A DNA stretch of 64,000 bases from Hysterium pulicare CBS 123377 (GCA_000467715.1 AJFK01000563.1:83218-147217); one strand, 5' to 3'. Counted from the first letter of the stretch, positions 41,325 through 52,289 are shown. Program-made: numbers and translations. Notes: generated by a model from the letters alone, not told the origin.

Positions 41325-43034
41325 TCAAAGTCTTGCCTTTTCTTCTGTTTCCAAGAGGAATTCCATCTTTGCTTTCCAAGCCTGGGCTGCCTCCTCACTG
41401 AAAGCATTTCCGTCGCACGATGCGCCAAAAGTGATGATACCTTCAGAATCCGTTGAACTGCCGACTAGAAACTCGTTGTCTCTTGCTCTTACCCCAATTC
41501 TTACACTCCTAAAATCTGCTGCGAAGTCCTTTCCACCGTCAAGATCGCCCAAATCGTACGTGCCAGGTTTGAAGAAAGTCGCAACTGATCCAACGGAGCT
41601 AACACCATTTGTTGCACCAAATTGACTCGTATTCGCTGGATATGCACCCTGAGGATTAGCTCCTGTCTTGCGGTGCGGTGGAAGTTTGCTCTCGATCCGT
41701 TCAATCTGGGAAAGATACCCGCTCGCCAACAACCGTCCTGGACTATGTTCATCGAAGCTAATGTTGACCTCATTTGACTTCAGTCTTTTCTGGTAGACAC
41801 GCAGTTGCCGATTTGCCTGGCGAGCTGCCAACTTGAAGCGTTTCTCTACCGGGAGTGCTGATGATAGGAATGGCATCACGATCCCATCGCTAAATGCCAG
41901 CATGCAAGAGTCCAAGGGACCGGTATAGCCAAAGAATAGTCTTGGGTTGAGGGGAAATGAGGCAGCGAAAGGACGACGTTCGGAGAGTGGGATGTTGGGA
42001 TGACGAGCCTCCTCTAACTCCATCATGGCAAGACCGACTAGTGCAAAACATCCAGCCCCTATACTAACATTTGCCTCCCGGGCAAGCTTCATCAGGCGTT
42101 CGGAAGCACTTCGACTTAGAGATGCGCTGCATTGGAAAGAATTCATGGGTGGTTTTCGCTCTACTCCGTAGTCAAAGACCTTGTCGTACGTCGGAGGAAA
42201 TAGAGTGGCCTCTGATAATCTCTGATCCCGTCTGAGTGGGTTGACAAAGCTTTGGGGAAATGTACGTTTCACATGGCGGAGAATACGCATTATAGCCCAA
42301 AACCAGCGTTGTCGGGCACGATTTCCGGAGATGGGAGGATATAAATCTTCTTGCGCAGGTGGAAGGCGTGATGCTATATTCTCCTCGGACTTGAAGAATT
42401 TGATATCTTTTTCGAGGTTTGATAGAGGCATATTGAGTATTCGGATTAAATGGGATATCCAATGATACATTGACAAGCCGTCGGTGATCTGGTGAGCTGC
42501 CACAATCAAAAGACGAAGCTGTAACCTTCCAGTAGGCCCTAGTTCCAGTGGCAGAACGAACAGTTGGCTCAAACCCACCGAGGGATCCACGAGTCTTCCT
42601 GTGTTCAGGCAGTGACGATAAATATCATTGCTGTCGACGCTTTTGTAGTAATCATCAATAAAAACAATCGATTTCGATGCTCTTTCAGTCACCTCCTGAT
42701 CGTCCTGCGCAAGTTCAATTGCAAACTCTCTCTCTTCAGAGGTATTGGCTTGCTGTATTTTTGCCATGAGTAAAACATGCTGAAGACGCAGACTGGCCCA
42801 GGCTAAAAGTATACGTTTGCGAAGGTCTTCGGTACTCAACCTGCTGCGAATCTCGAGTGTGAGGAGTGCATTAACATCTGCTCGACCTCCGTAGTCGACG
42901 CCGTCAGTGTCGAAGGACAACTCAACTAGGCCTAGGCGTCGTCTGTACACTTGACTGCCATTAATGTCTCTATGCCATGCGTGGTAGTCATTCGCATATT
43001 TTGCTAGCCAATGATTTGGAGCTCGTTGCGACAT
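41325..43034 (-). CDS. Stand-alone condensation/acyltransferase-like protein
   Basis: A single-exon reverse-strand frame; I place the start at MSQRAPNHWLAKYANDYHAW (569 aa), since an upstream in-frame ATG 54 nt earlier adds an unlikely leader. Size and layout fit the CoA-dependent acyltransferase fold of NRPS condensation domains, alcohol acetyltransferases and BAHD enzymes. The active-site motif HxxxD is present as HQITDG (His 181, Asp 185), in a strand-loop context LRLLIVAAHQITDGLSMYHW. No carrier or adenylation domains are attached and no neighbouring synthase is seen. The acyl donor and acceptor cannot be predicted. No signal peptide or membrane span seen. Confidence 0.75.
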   Translation of the reverse strand: MSQRAPNHWLAKYANDYHAWHRDINGSQVYRRRLGLVELSFDTDGVDYGGRADVNALLTLEIRSRLSTEDLRKRILLAWASLRLQHVLLMAKIQQANTSEEREFAIELAQDDQEVTERASKSIVFIDDYYKSVDSNDIYRHCLNTGRLVDPSVGLSQLFVLPLELGPTGRLQLRLLIVAAHQITDGLSMYHWISHLIRILNMPLSNLEKDIKFFKSEENIASRLPPAQEDLYPPISGNRARQRWFWAIMRILRHVKRTFPQSFVNPLRRDQRLSEATLFPPTYDKVFDYGVERKPPMNSFQCSASLSRSASERLMKLAREANVSIGAGCFALVGLAMMELEEARHPNIPLSERRPFAASFPLNPRLFFGYTGPLDSCMLAFSDGIVMPFLSSALPVEKRFKLAARQANRQLRVYQKRLKSNEVNISFDEHSPGRLLASGYLSQIERIESKLPPHRKTGANPQGAYPANTSQFGATNGVSSVGSVATFFKPGTYDLGDLDGGKDFAADFRSVRIGVRARDNEFLVGSSTDSEGIITFGASCDGNAFSEEAAQAWKAKMEFLLETEEKARL

Positions 43035-43419
43035 GTTACAATGCCTAAAGTATGTGCAGAGAAAAGAATGTTGGAACGTGACAATCATTGATGTAGGTTC
43101 GGCACGATTGGTTCGGCTAGCCAGGGTCTGGCACTAATCTAGGAATAACTAAGTGCCCTCTACCTTCGGCTCAGTTCCATTTGGAGCATGTATCACAAAG
43201 GCATGTACATGTTCATTCGGACGGCATCGTTACATAAGACTATGTCTCTACCTAGGCGACCACGACTTGGTGTTCTGCCCTCAAGTAATTCTAGCCCGCC
43301 AAACTTCCCCAACATAGTACCAAATGCTCATAAAAGTCCTGAGTCTGAACTTTATACTTGGCACGGGGAATTTACTGATATCATAGACAGGATATGAATC
43401 GTACGACTCCAATTTGTGC
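43035..43419. other. Intergenic stretch, acyltransferase-like promoter / eIF3d 3' side
   Basis: About 385 bp between two reverse-strand genes. No element recognised. Confidence 0.45.
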
Positions 43420-45257
43420 TTACTCCTCTCCATCTTCCTCCGCCACCGTCTCTCTCTCCTCAACATCATCCTCAAAGGTGTTGTCCGGTACGGAGTACAA
43501 TCTTAGGAGAGACTTGTTGGGATCCTTGACCAACACATACTTTCCTTCCTCCATCTTGAGACACATGTCTACTATCGTACGAACAATACCCCAGCCATTG
43601 TTAAGGTTCAAAGCCATCTGGTTAGCGAAGTCTCGAGGTTTATTTGTAAGAACACCAAGAATCACATGATCGTTATTGTTCTTTGGGTTCGTACGAGAAA
43701 CGAATCTAGATAAGAAGTCAGTAAGAGATCCTTATGATTTCCAAGCGAAGAGAAATAACATACCCAAGTTTCATCGTGTCGGCCTTTGCCAAGATACTTT
43801 GAACAGCCCATCTGGCCAGCTTGCAACTGTTGTTCTTCATTTCAGTGGCTAACACCGCACCTCGTTGACTGGCTAATTTTAAGCGCCAATCTAGGGCACC
43901 ACCGCTGCCCTGAGCCTTGTTGTCAAATTCGTTTAATGCCTTGATCGTCATGTAGTGATCTTCCCCGTTGATGTTGTTCTTGACAACAGCATCAAGCTCC
44001 GTTCGAACGACCAAATGGAGCGGCTCCTGATCCCGTTCCAGAGACAGATCGAAGCGGCGGTATCGATAAGCTTTTGAAGCTGGCGGATCTGTTTCTACTT
44101 CCTCGTTGTAGAAAGGGTGCTCATGTGTCATGTTGAGCTTATTAGTCTGTGATTCGACGACGACCTGAAGAGGGAAGACATTATTGATGTGTGTTGCCTC
44201 CATCATAAGTGCGCCAGGGCTGTTGATGGAGTCTTTGTTGCCTTCTGAAATCTCTAAAGGAGCATCAGTGGCATTCTCATTGACAGTCACCATATCCAAG
44301 TTTGAGTTCTCCCGCTTATCAATGAAGACTTTGTTCCCTCGTCGGGATATGACCAGATCCCAAGAATATACCGATTTCGTGGCACACATCAGCATCGATA
44401 GAATGTTATCAGTTGCGAAGATGGTTGCCTCATCTTTCTCCGCTAGCTCCTGTATAATGGGATCGCTCGAAGTAGTGACATTGTACGCTGCTCGTTCCAG
44501 TACATTGAGTTTCCTCTCTGATGTTTTGGCGCCTGGCTGTTTATCATATGTCCGATCATAGTAGTAGAGAAAGCCGTAGCTGTCAAGATCCTCGCCTTCG
44601 CCGGTTTCAAGGTTCAACTTTGCAAGGCGTGCGAAATCGATCTCTTCAAGGACAGCCCAGTCTGGCTTAACGGCGACAGATGCATCCCGATTGCGCTGTG
44701 GCTTGTCATCTCTCCAGCCAAACCGTCTTCCTCCACGGCCACCTCTTCCACCGCGGTTATCGTAAGTTTGACCTCGACCGCCTCCGACACGCTGGAATGT
44801 GCCTCTGCCACCCCTTTGCGTCTGGCCACCTCGTTGTCCTCGCCCGCGGAAGACTGTGCCACCTCCCCGGCCAAATCCTCGTGTTCTAGCTGAAGTGCGA
44901 GTATTGTCTACCACTGAGAATGTTGCTTCTTCTTCCGCAGCTTGAATGGCGAAAGGGTTGTTCTGTTGATTTGCCCCGTAAACTTGTTGGTCTATTTAGA
45001 CTCTGTTAGCCGTACGCAAACAAATCGAATTATACAAATTCACTCGTACCCCTATAGTTCCTTCCACCATATTGCTGTCGTCCTCCTCGTTCACGATCTT
45101 TGCCCTCGGTCCAATCTGCCATACGGCCTAGTTTGTCTGCTTTTGAATATGGCGCATATGGAACGCCTTCGAGCATGGTTTCGGTGGAGACTGGTGGGCC
45201 CCAGCCATCACCGCCTGGTAACGTAGAAACAAGATCTAAAAGTGAAGCGGGAGCCAT
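43420..45257 (-). CDS. Translation initiation factor eIF3 subunit d
   Basis: Reverse-strand exons 45257-45050, 44991-43764 and 43705-43420 give 573 aa. eIF3d is a peripheral eIF3 subunit that can bind the mRNA cap. The N-terminus reads [20 protein letters not shown] with [19 protein letters not shown], both family hallmarks. An RGG-rich segment (about 105-160, for example [20 protein letters not shown]) precedes [18 protein letters not shown]. The cap-binding-type core includes [35 protein letters not shown] and [20 protein letters not shown]. The C-terminus is acidic ([13 protein letters not shown]). Divergent from the gene at 45534 with 276 bp between. Confidence 0.94.
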
Positions 45258-45493
45258 CTCGAATAGTTCAGCTGAATTGTCTTGGTGATGTTCAAATATG
45301 ACCCTCTTTTTCATTGCGTAAGTGGGCGCGAAAAATATCGGCGTATCGGCAGCACTTTTATCCGCTGCCCCTCAATGAACGACAGTCACGATGCTCTCGT
45401 TTTCCTTTCCGTGCTTTACTTTTTTTTCACAATTGCTTTTCCTTTTCTTCAGACCCATCATCTTCTCTGTATACGTTGTTCGAATGCGGGACC

Positions 45494-45544
45494 ATGGCTA
45501 CATTAACAAATCCAGGTCATTCTGACGTTAAGAATGGACTTTGA
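45494..45544 (+). promoter_or_regulatory. Overlapping upstream ORF (16 codons)
   Basis: ATG at 45494 in strong context ACCATGG opens a frame MATLTNPGHSDVKNGL that ends at 45544, 11 bases inside the main ORF starting at 45534 and out of frame with it. If in the mRNA it would lower translation of the main ORF. Confidence 0.5.
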
Positions 45545-47051
45545 AATCTTGGTCCACGTTTCAGCGCCCACTACCCGCACCGGCGATGATCGTTACCGTG
45601 CTGAAGCTGCTGCTTACTTCGATTTCGAAACTGGTGATGCGGTTCCAGTTAAAGAAAGGGACCGGAGGGGCAGGGAGAGTCTTGCCAACCAGTCCCTACC
45701 CAACCTCACAGGAAAAGATTTGGTCGTAGCCAGCCAGGATGTCCTAAGGCCGAACTCTAAAGGAATCCGGTTAGGAAGATCTATCCTAAATGGATCCACT
45801 AGTCCTGCACAAGAGGGCGAATTCGCCGCTACAACCAGTGAAGAATCTTTTGGAAGCTTCCCGTCGACCGTGTCATATGCCGGACGGATAGAATACCCAC
45901 TTTATTCCAATGACCTTCCATCATCAGACTCGGACAGGTCAGATTCAGATTCATCAAGACCGAGGAGCCGGATCGAGCAACTAGAACTTCTACAGGCTCA
46001 ATGGAAAAGACAACAGAAGCTGGACTCAAGTGTAACTCGCTCCAAAATGAAATCGGGTGATCAACCTGCAATTCTTACTCCAGTAAAATGTGGTGCAGAC
46101 TTTTTGCAAGAAACTCAATTAGCGACAAATGCCTTGGAGAGTCTAATCTATAATAGCACAACTGTACCTTGGAATAGAAACCCTATGACGCCGTCGGCCC
46201 GTGGAGGAAGCAAACCACAAGATACGTCGTCGCTACAGTGCTCAGGTCCTGAGAAATTGAATACATCAACACGCACACATCTGGACCTGCCGTCTCAAAG
46301 TCCCAAACCACCATCTCGGGCTTGTCATGGAGACTACGCCGTGAACAATGCGACTGAAAATGTGGTGTCATTTCCTGTGTCAAGTCCTCTACCAAAAAAG
46401 GGACTCGAGAATGCTTGCAATGCGGTGCCGGAGAGGCCCCTCGCAGCACATGGTAGCTCAAACGATGTCAGAGTCCTGGAGTCCGCCGGGATTTTAGGCG
46501 ATAACAAGGAGCACGATACCGAGGGCCAGCCATTACTTCCCCGAGCTGAAGATCCAAGCCAAGAAATTAAAGGATCGCAGACAATGTCCTTAGAGTTTGG
46601 ACTTCTTCCTACTGAAGTTTTCCCTCCTGGTCCAAGTGCCTCCTTAACGAAGCCTTCTATGCTCCCTTCGCAAAGTACAAAATTACTGGATGCGATAAAA
46701 CAACAAAATCAAGGCCGCTTTCAGCCCAAACGAGTGTCGAGAGCTTTAGATCCAGATGAACGCGGCTACTGGTTGCTTGAGACTGAAGGTTGGTCCGAGA
46801 AGATCCAGCTTGAATTCTGGCACACTTTGAGTGAGTATGTCAATACCGGACATTTTGGCTGGGGGATTACTTTGCACAGAGAAGTACCGCATGGAAGTAT
46901 ACATGGGCTTGGGAAGATCCGCCTTTACTGCTGGGCTGAGCTTATTGAGCACACGTATCTTTATCTTTGGCTTTGTAGTTCGGGGAAAGTCGCAGGTGCT
47001 AGCCTACGGTGGCTTGATGCCGATAACCTTGTGGTCGTAGAGATGACTTGA
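45534..47051 (+). CDS. Uncharacterised fungal protein with conserved-looking ends
   Basis: A single-exon frame of 505 aa. The start MDFEILVHVSAPTTRTGDDR and the last about 110 residues look folded, while about residues 30-390 are Ser/Pro/Thr-rich and probably disordered (SSDSDRSDSDSSRPRSR and similar). The C-terminal part contains DERGYWLLETEGWSEKIQLE, FWHTLSEYVNTGHFGWGITL and ELIEHTYLYLWLCSSGKVAG; it is rich in Trp, Tyr and His and looks like a small conserved domain. I do not recognise a named family and assign no function. A 16-codon upstream ORF overlaps its start. Confidence 0.72.
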   Translation: MDFEILVHVSAPTTRTGDDRYRAEAAAYFDFETGDAVPVKERDRRGRESLANQSLPNLTGKDLVVASQDVLRPNSKGIRLGRSILNGSTSPAQEGEFAATTSEESFGSFPSTVSYAGRIEYPLYSNDLPSSDSDRSDSDSSRPRSRIEQLELLQAQWKRQQKLDSSVTRSKMKSGDQPAILTPVKCGADFLQETQLATNALESLIYNSTTVPWNRNPMTPSARGGSKPQDTSSLQCSGPEKLNTSTRTHLDLPSQSPKPPSRACHGDYAVNNATENVVSFPVSSPLPKKGLENACNAVPERPLAAHGSSNDVRVLESAGILGDNKEHDTEGQPLLPRAEDPSQEIKGSQTMSLEFGLLPTEVFPPGPSASLTKPSMLPSQSTKLLDAIKQQNQGRFQPKRVSRALDPDERGYWLLETEGWSEKIQLEFWHTLSEYVNTGHFGWGITLHREVPHGSIHGLGKIRLYCWAELIEHTYLYLWLCSSGKVAGASLRWLDADNLVVVEMT

Positions 47052-47365
47052 ATCGAACAGGAGTCCATCTTCCTAGCTCCGTCAAGTGCGGGACGTAATC
47101 TCAAATTTATTTAAATGCTTTATAGGATAGCAGATCTATGTAGATTAATAGACAATTGAAGTACAACTTCCTGTTATGAATTTGCGTGAATGTTTGATTT
47201 GTGCTTGGCGGGTGGAGTCAGGCTAGGGCTTGACGCATGTGCTGAAGCCACGCTGCAGGGGCCAGGCCTCCCTGCGTATCGCAGTTCACGCAATAAGGAA
47301 TTGGCAACCACTTGTCAACTTCAACATGTTGGAAATGTAATCCGAATCGACGAGCGTCTACCACA
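47052..47365. other. Intergenic stretch, phosphodiesterase promoter
   Basis: About 310 bp containing the 3' UTR of the upstream gene (A+T-rich 47100-47160) and the promoter of the next. Nothing else recognised. Confidence 0.45.
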
Positions 47366-49607
47366 ATGTCCAAGAACAATGCCGGAGAAGCGCAAGCCCT
47401 GTCACGCTCGGGCGCATATAGTAAACTTTCAAGAGCTGACCAGCCCGACCTGACCGACGACGACGACGACGGGTTCGAAGATGGGAGACCGTCTTCAGAG
47501 CTGGCACAAAATGACCAAGATATTTTGGAAGAAGAGGATGAGAGGGAGCGGCTCCTAACGGGGAGAGCTGGATCCCGTATGCCTGCACTGGTTAACAGTG
47601 AAGGCCAGGTCAAAATCGGGAAGCGAGAGAAGAGGAAACTCAAAAGAGAGGCGCGACGAGGACGGAAGAGACATGGTGCCCAAGGAGAGGAAAGCGCGCT
47701 CATGTATGAAATGGAAGAAGGCGTGGGGTCCTCCGATTCTGGGTTATCAAGGCATTCTTCCGAGTCTGATGAGAAGAGATTAGCGGACATATCAGCCCAG
47801 CGCAAGGCAAGTGCACATGAAGTACATCTTGCCAGAGAGAAAGCTCATTCTGTGTTATAGTCCCGCCGAGGGCGTATATGCAGACGCGTTTGCATATACA
47901 TATCCATCATCATCCTGTTTATCATCATCCTGCTCGTCGCATATCGAGCTTCAAACCGCTCCCGATTCACAAGTACGGCGATTCTACGGTCCAATGGCAC
48001 TTCGATGTTTGCTCCTACAACTATCTTGATCTCCCTAGACGGCTTCCGCGCCGACTTCCTCTACCGTGATCTCACGCCTACCTTGAATAAGTTCATTCAG
48101 AATGGGATATCACCGAAGTACATGCTTCCAAGCTTTCCCAGTGTCACGTTTCCCAACCACTACACCATGGTAACAGGTCTATATCCCGAAGCTCACGGCA
48201 TCGTGGGGAACAGTTTTTGGGATCCGTCCCTGAAGAAAGAGTTCTACTACACGGACAATGATCGGAGCCTGCAGCCATTCTGGTGGGGCGGCGAGCCAAT
48301 TTGGTTGACTGCCGAGAAACAGGGTGTTCGAACTGCCATACACATGTGGCCTGGATCCGAAGCACATATTGGAAGCATTGAACCTGCACATGTGGATAAA
48401 TATAACGGCTCCGAAATACTGCCATTGAAAGTGAACAGGATCCTTGAACTGATAGACTTGCCCGGCCCAGATAGCCCTACGGCGAAGGCGAACCTGCCTC
48501 GACCTCAATTAATAGCAGCCTATGTCCCCAACGTAGATGCGGATGGTCACTTGTATGGTCCTAATAGCACCGAGATTCGGCAAACTATAAGGAATGCGGA
48601 TAGCATGCTTGAAGCCATTTTGCACGGCCTCCAGGAGCGCAATCTGACGGACATAGTCAATGTCGTGGTAGTTTCAGACCACGGTATGGCTTCCACGGAT
48701 GTTGAACGAATGATACAACTTGAAGACTTGGTGGATCCAGATGAACTAGAGCATGTTGACGGATGGCCACTTTATGGATTACGCCCGAAGAATCCCAACG
48801 ATCTCGATCGCTTGCATCAACAACTACTAGACAAGGCCAAAGACAATCCAAATATTGAAGTCTATCTTCGTGATACAGATATGCCAGAAAGATATCACTT
48901 CAGTCAGAATGAACGGATTGCTCCGCTATGGATAGTACCGAAAACAGGCTGGGCCATTGTCACGAAACAAGAGTTCGACATCGAGGAAGCGAAACAGAAT
49001 GGAGATGTATACCATCCACGAGGTCTCCACGGTTATGATTTTGAACATCCTCTTATGCGAGCTATCTTCATTGCTAGGGGACCTGCTTTCCCACATAAGC
49101 CCAACAGTCGGGTTGAGCCCTTCCGTAAGGATTCTATTCACAGTTTAATCATGGATTGTGCTAACCATACGATCAGAAAATATCGAGCTGTACAACATTG
49201 TATGCGATTCCATCGGCGTATCCCCAGCCCCTAACAATGGTACGCTGCGTCTACCCTTAAAACCCGTCGGACTGCACTCAGATCCCGAAACACCTTCCAA
49301 TCAAACGCCCCCTGACCCAGTTGATTCTGCTGCAAACTTGGTGACCTCGACCACTGTCCCAACATTGGCAAGCACATTGGCGTCAACTTCAGGCAATGAA
49401 GAAGGCATGTCGTCGAGCCCAACATCAATCATATCATCGACCACCAGTCCGTCCTCAAATGCCCCATCACAGTCCCCAACTCCCAATAGTCAGTCTTGGT
49501 GGGAATGGGTTACCGATAAAGTCGACGACATTGAAGAGTGGGTTGACGACTTGATTAATTCCCACGAGAAGCCTCCGAATGGAGGACATGGAGGTGGGAA
49601 ATCTTAA
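47366..49607 (+). CDS. Membrane-bound nucleotide pyrophosphatase/phosphodiesterase (ENPP type)
   Basis: Exons 47366-47806, 47861-49124 and 49177-49607 give 711 aa. A cytosolic acidic/basic N-terminus precedes a type II signal-anchor VCIYISIIILFIIILLVAY (about 156-174), so the catalytic domain faces the vacuole lumen or exterior. Catalytic features: metal-binding Asp in ISLDGFRADF (Asp 207), the Thr nucleophile in FPSVTFPNH (Thr 243), YVPNVDADGHLYGP, VVSDHGMAST and GLHGYDFEHPLMRAIFIARG. Yeast Npp1/Npp2 have this layout. The Ser/Thr-rich C-terminus ends NGGHGGGKS. Intron 1 is GC-AG (AAG/GCAAGT), chosen because it joins the N-terminal frame to the signal anchor with no stop. Intron 2 restores VEPFQNIELYNIVCDSIG. 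Confidence 0.9.
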
Positions 49608-50213
49608 ATAGAAAGGAGCTTTAGAAGGCGTTTTGGTTGTCTTGAATTACGCTAAGTCCATTATTGATACCCTCCAAACCTCATGTATTATTACTTACCC
49701 ACTTTGTTCACGATAATCCACTGTGCCTACGAACACAACGCAGATCTTAAGTGTTTCGTATTATGGCATGATCTACTACATGTCATGTATTCGCGACAAG
49801 CTTCGGAACCAGATCCTGGCCCATCTAATATCGTGACTAGCTTACCCCAGATCCCAATGAGCTGGTCTCTGATATTACTGCATCACAAGCCAATACCCTA
49901 TTAGGCTAATAACTGCAACTAGGGCATAGCGCAGACGATTTTCAATATCGAACAGTACTTCAGCACACTGATCCACCTTGGATACATTATACCAAGCTCT
50001 TTTGAGTCCTAATAATCATTCTCCGCAAATCGACACTTCGCTAAAAGCACGCTAATAATATGAATGAGTGAATGCCGAATGGAGTGCAAACCTCGAAACG
50101 GCCCAATCTCAACTGCATATTCAATTGCAGATTCCCCAAGCTATGGTGTCATTCACGAGCCTGAAGTCATTTCATATGATGGATCCTACGCTATTGATCT
50201 AGATTTCAAGGAG

Positions 50214-50428
50214 TACAGGGGTGTCAATATTCGTCGTCCTGTGGAAACCTTTGGCTGTAGAGGTCCAGAAGGTATCTATTCCAAACAATACCTTCTGAAT
50301 AACCTCAAGGGTGTCAACTGGCTTTTAAGCCTTGTACACAGTCTCAATCGGCTCTGGAGGTAGGTAGTAAAGCAGGTGGTAGGCGCAGACCCACCCTCCG
50401 AGAACGACGAATTATGACACCCCTTGTG
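50214..50428 (-). mobile_element. MITE copy 3 (215 bp, inverted, TSD GAG)
   Basis: Read on the reverse strand it starts CACAAGGGGTGTCATAATTC and ends ATATTGACACCCCTGTA, so its ends match copies 1 and 2. The direct repeat GAG flanks it at 50211-50213 and 50429-50431. It shares long blocks with copy 1 (GTCTGCGCCTACCAC) and copy 2 (GACTGTGTACAAGGCTT, AGCCAGTTG, and the internal hairpin AGAAGGTAT...ATACCTTCT). It ends about 45 bp upstream of a TATA-like sequence and 153 bp upstream of the aspartic protease ATG. Confidence 0.9.
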
Positions 50429-50470
50429 GAGTATGCAGTTAGTCAATTTCAATTCTGCTGGGCTAACAAG

Positions 50471-50479
50471 CTATATAAC
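50471..50479 (+). promoter_or_regulatory. Candidate TATA box of the aspartic protease gene
   Basis: CTATATAAC about 105 bp before the start codon at 50582, at a plausible distance for a fungal TATA element with a short 5' UTR. Confidence 0.5.
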
Positions 50480-50581
50480 AAGCCCGCTTCTCAAGGGGGC
50501 GTGAACTTCAACTCTTAATCTCGTCTCTTCGCGATTTGTGGAGCCATTCTTTTTATTGAAAAACCATCTCATTGATTGAAA

Positions 50582-52074
50582 ATGTGGGGATCTCTTCTTT
50601 TCGTATCTTTGTCTGCTTCTGCAGCAGCATTACCAGCAGGCGGTCTTCATATTTCAAGTATCCGCCATCGTTATACCACCGAGAAGGGAGTCGTCAAGCC
50701 CGAGATTCTGACCCTCTTCAACAACACCCTCAAGAAATACTCCTCAACCCACGTTCTCAAGTCGTTCGAAGGTCTCTCAGATCTAGTCTCGAAGCGCGCA
50801 GTCTCTGCAGCAAACGATCCACTGCAGGACCAATGTGATGGGACTAATGATGTGCTTTACTACGGACCCATTCAAATCCGGAACAAGACCTTCACGATCG
50901 ACTTCGATACAGGCTCGTCCGACTTCTTTGTTCCCGGACCTAGTTGCGGAGCTTCTCAAGGTTGTGCGGGAACGACCAAATATGATTTAGGTGGGAAAGA
51001 TCTCGGAAATACCACTTCTGTGACATATGGATCTGGCGCTGTTTCTGGGCATAATTATCTGGACACTGTCTCCTTTGGAAACTTGACTGCGACTAATGTC
51101 AATATCGTTGCTCTGTCTAATGCACGCGGTTTCAGTGATTCAATATCGGAGGGTCTGATGGGTATGGTATGTTGTGATCATTTCTGTTTGCCTTGATCCT
51201 GTTAGAAACACATATTTGTGCAATGAGTAACTCTGGTATCGAAATAGGGATTCAGCAAAATCGCCAAATCTAAACAACCCACCTTCGTTGAGACGCTCAT
51301 CAACAACGGCCAACTCACCGACAAGCAATTCTGCTTCTACCTTGGGCGCTGCGGCGACAAGACTGGCCCGAACAGCGAACTGACTATTGGTGGCCGCGAC
51401 TCAAAGAAGTATACTGGGGAATTCACCACCGTTCCCGTCAAGAGCAAAGATTACTGGCGTCTCAACATCGATGGTGTATCCACCACCGGTATCAACGTCA
51501 ACGTAACAGGAGACGCCATCATCGATACTGGAACTACATCTCTTGTCCTAAATCCAGCGTACGCAACGCCGTTGAATGAGGCCATGGGAGGCATCCCGCT
51601 TTCTCTTGGAGGAAGTGGTAATCTACAGATCACTGCATACGGTTCGTATAAGGCGCCTTTTAATTTCCGTGATTCCCCCAATTCGAATATAGCAAGCTAA
51701 TACCAATTCCCTTTTCAACAGCTGTCAGCTGCAACGCAACCAGCAGCATAACCCTCAAATTCGGCGGCAAGCAATTCGCAATCAACACCAAAGATCTCTT
51801 CCTTGGCACCGTCGATCTTGGCTTCGCTGAACTCCTCGGCAACCAGCAACTCATCGATGCGGTCAAAGGAACTGGTATAGGTAAAAGACAAGCCCTGCCC
51901 ACGGGCCAGATGTGTCTCTCTGCTGTGCTGCAGGCGGACGTCGGATCAACCATGAATCCACCTGTGGCTAATTTCAATATTGTCGGGGATACGTTCTTGA
52001 AGAATTGGTATTCTTGCTTCAGTTATGATGCGGCTAACGGACAGCCTGCTGTTCTGTTTGCTAAGTCTGTCTAA
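50582..52074 (+). CDS. Secreted pepsin-type aspartic protease (A1 family)
   Basis: Exons 50582-51166, 51248-51641 and 51722-52074 give 443 aa. A signal peptide MWGSLLFVSLSASAAALPAG is followed by a propeptide that ends in the Kex2-like site SKR (70-72). The mature enzyme has both catalytic motifs: DFDTGSSDFF (DTGSS at 109-113) and IIDTGTTSL (DTGTT at 288-292), the flap VTYGSGAVSG, and NFNIVGDTFLKNWYSCF near the end. Four or more NxS/T sites suggest glycosylation. Family members are secreted acid proteases used in nutrition and often in plant or substrate attack; the substrate here is not predictable. A MITE lies 153 bp upstream of the ATG. Confidence 0.93.
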
Positions 52075-52289
52075 AATGGGTAGGCTTGGCGGTAAAAGGG
52101 ATTCAACTTTCGATAGAGCAATCCGACAGTCGCGAAACCGTGGCTTGATGAGGTAGATGATCATTTTAGAACTTTAGTATATTGAGAGTAGAAGGCGATG
52201 TTTATTTGCCTGGATACTCGTCCAAAGCAGTTGGGCTTATTATATACAAATTCCATATCCCTTTTCTACAGAATGTCTTCTATCGGACC

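Larger units (their letters stand above)
49608..50581. other. Intergenic stretch with MITE copy 3 and protease promoter
   Basis: About 970 bp. The MITE occupies 50214-50428. A TATA-like CTATATAAC lies near 50471-50479. The rest has no recognised gene. Confidence 0.6.
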
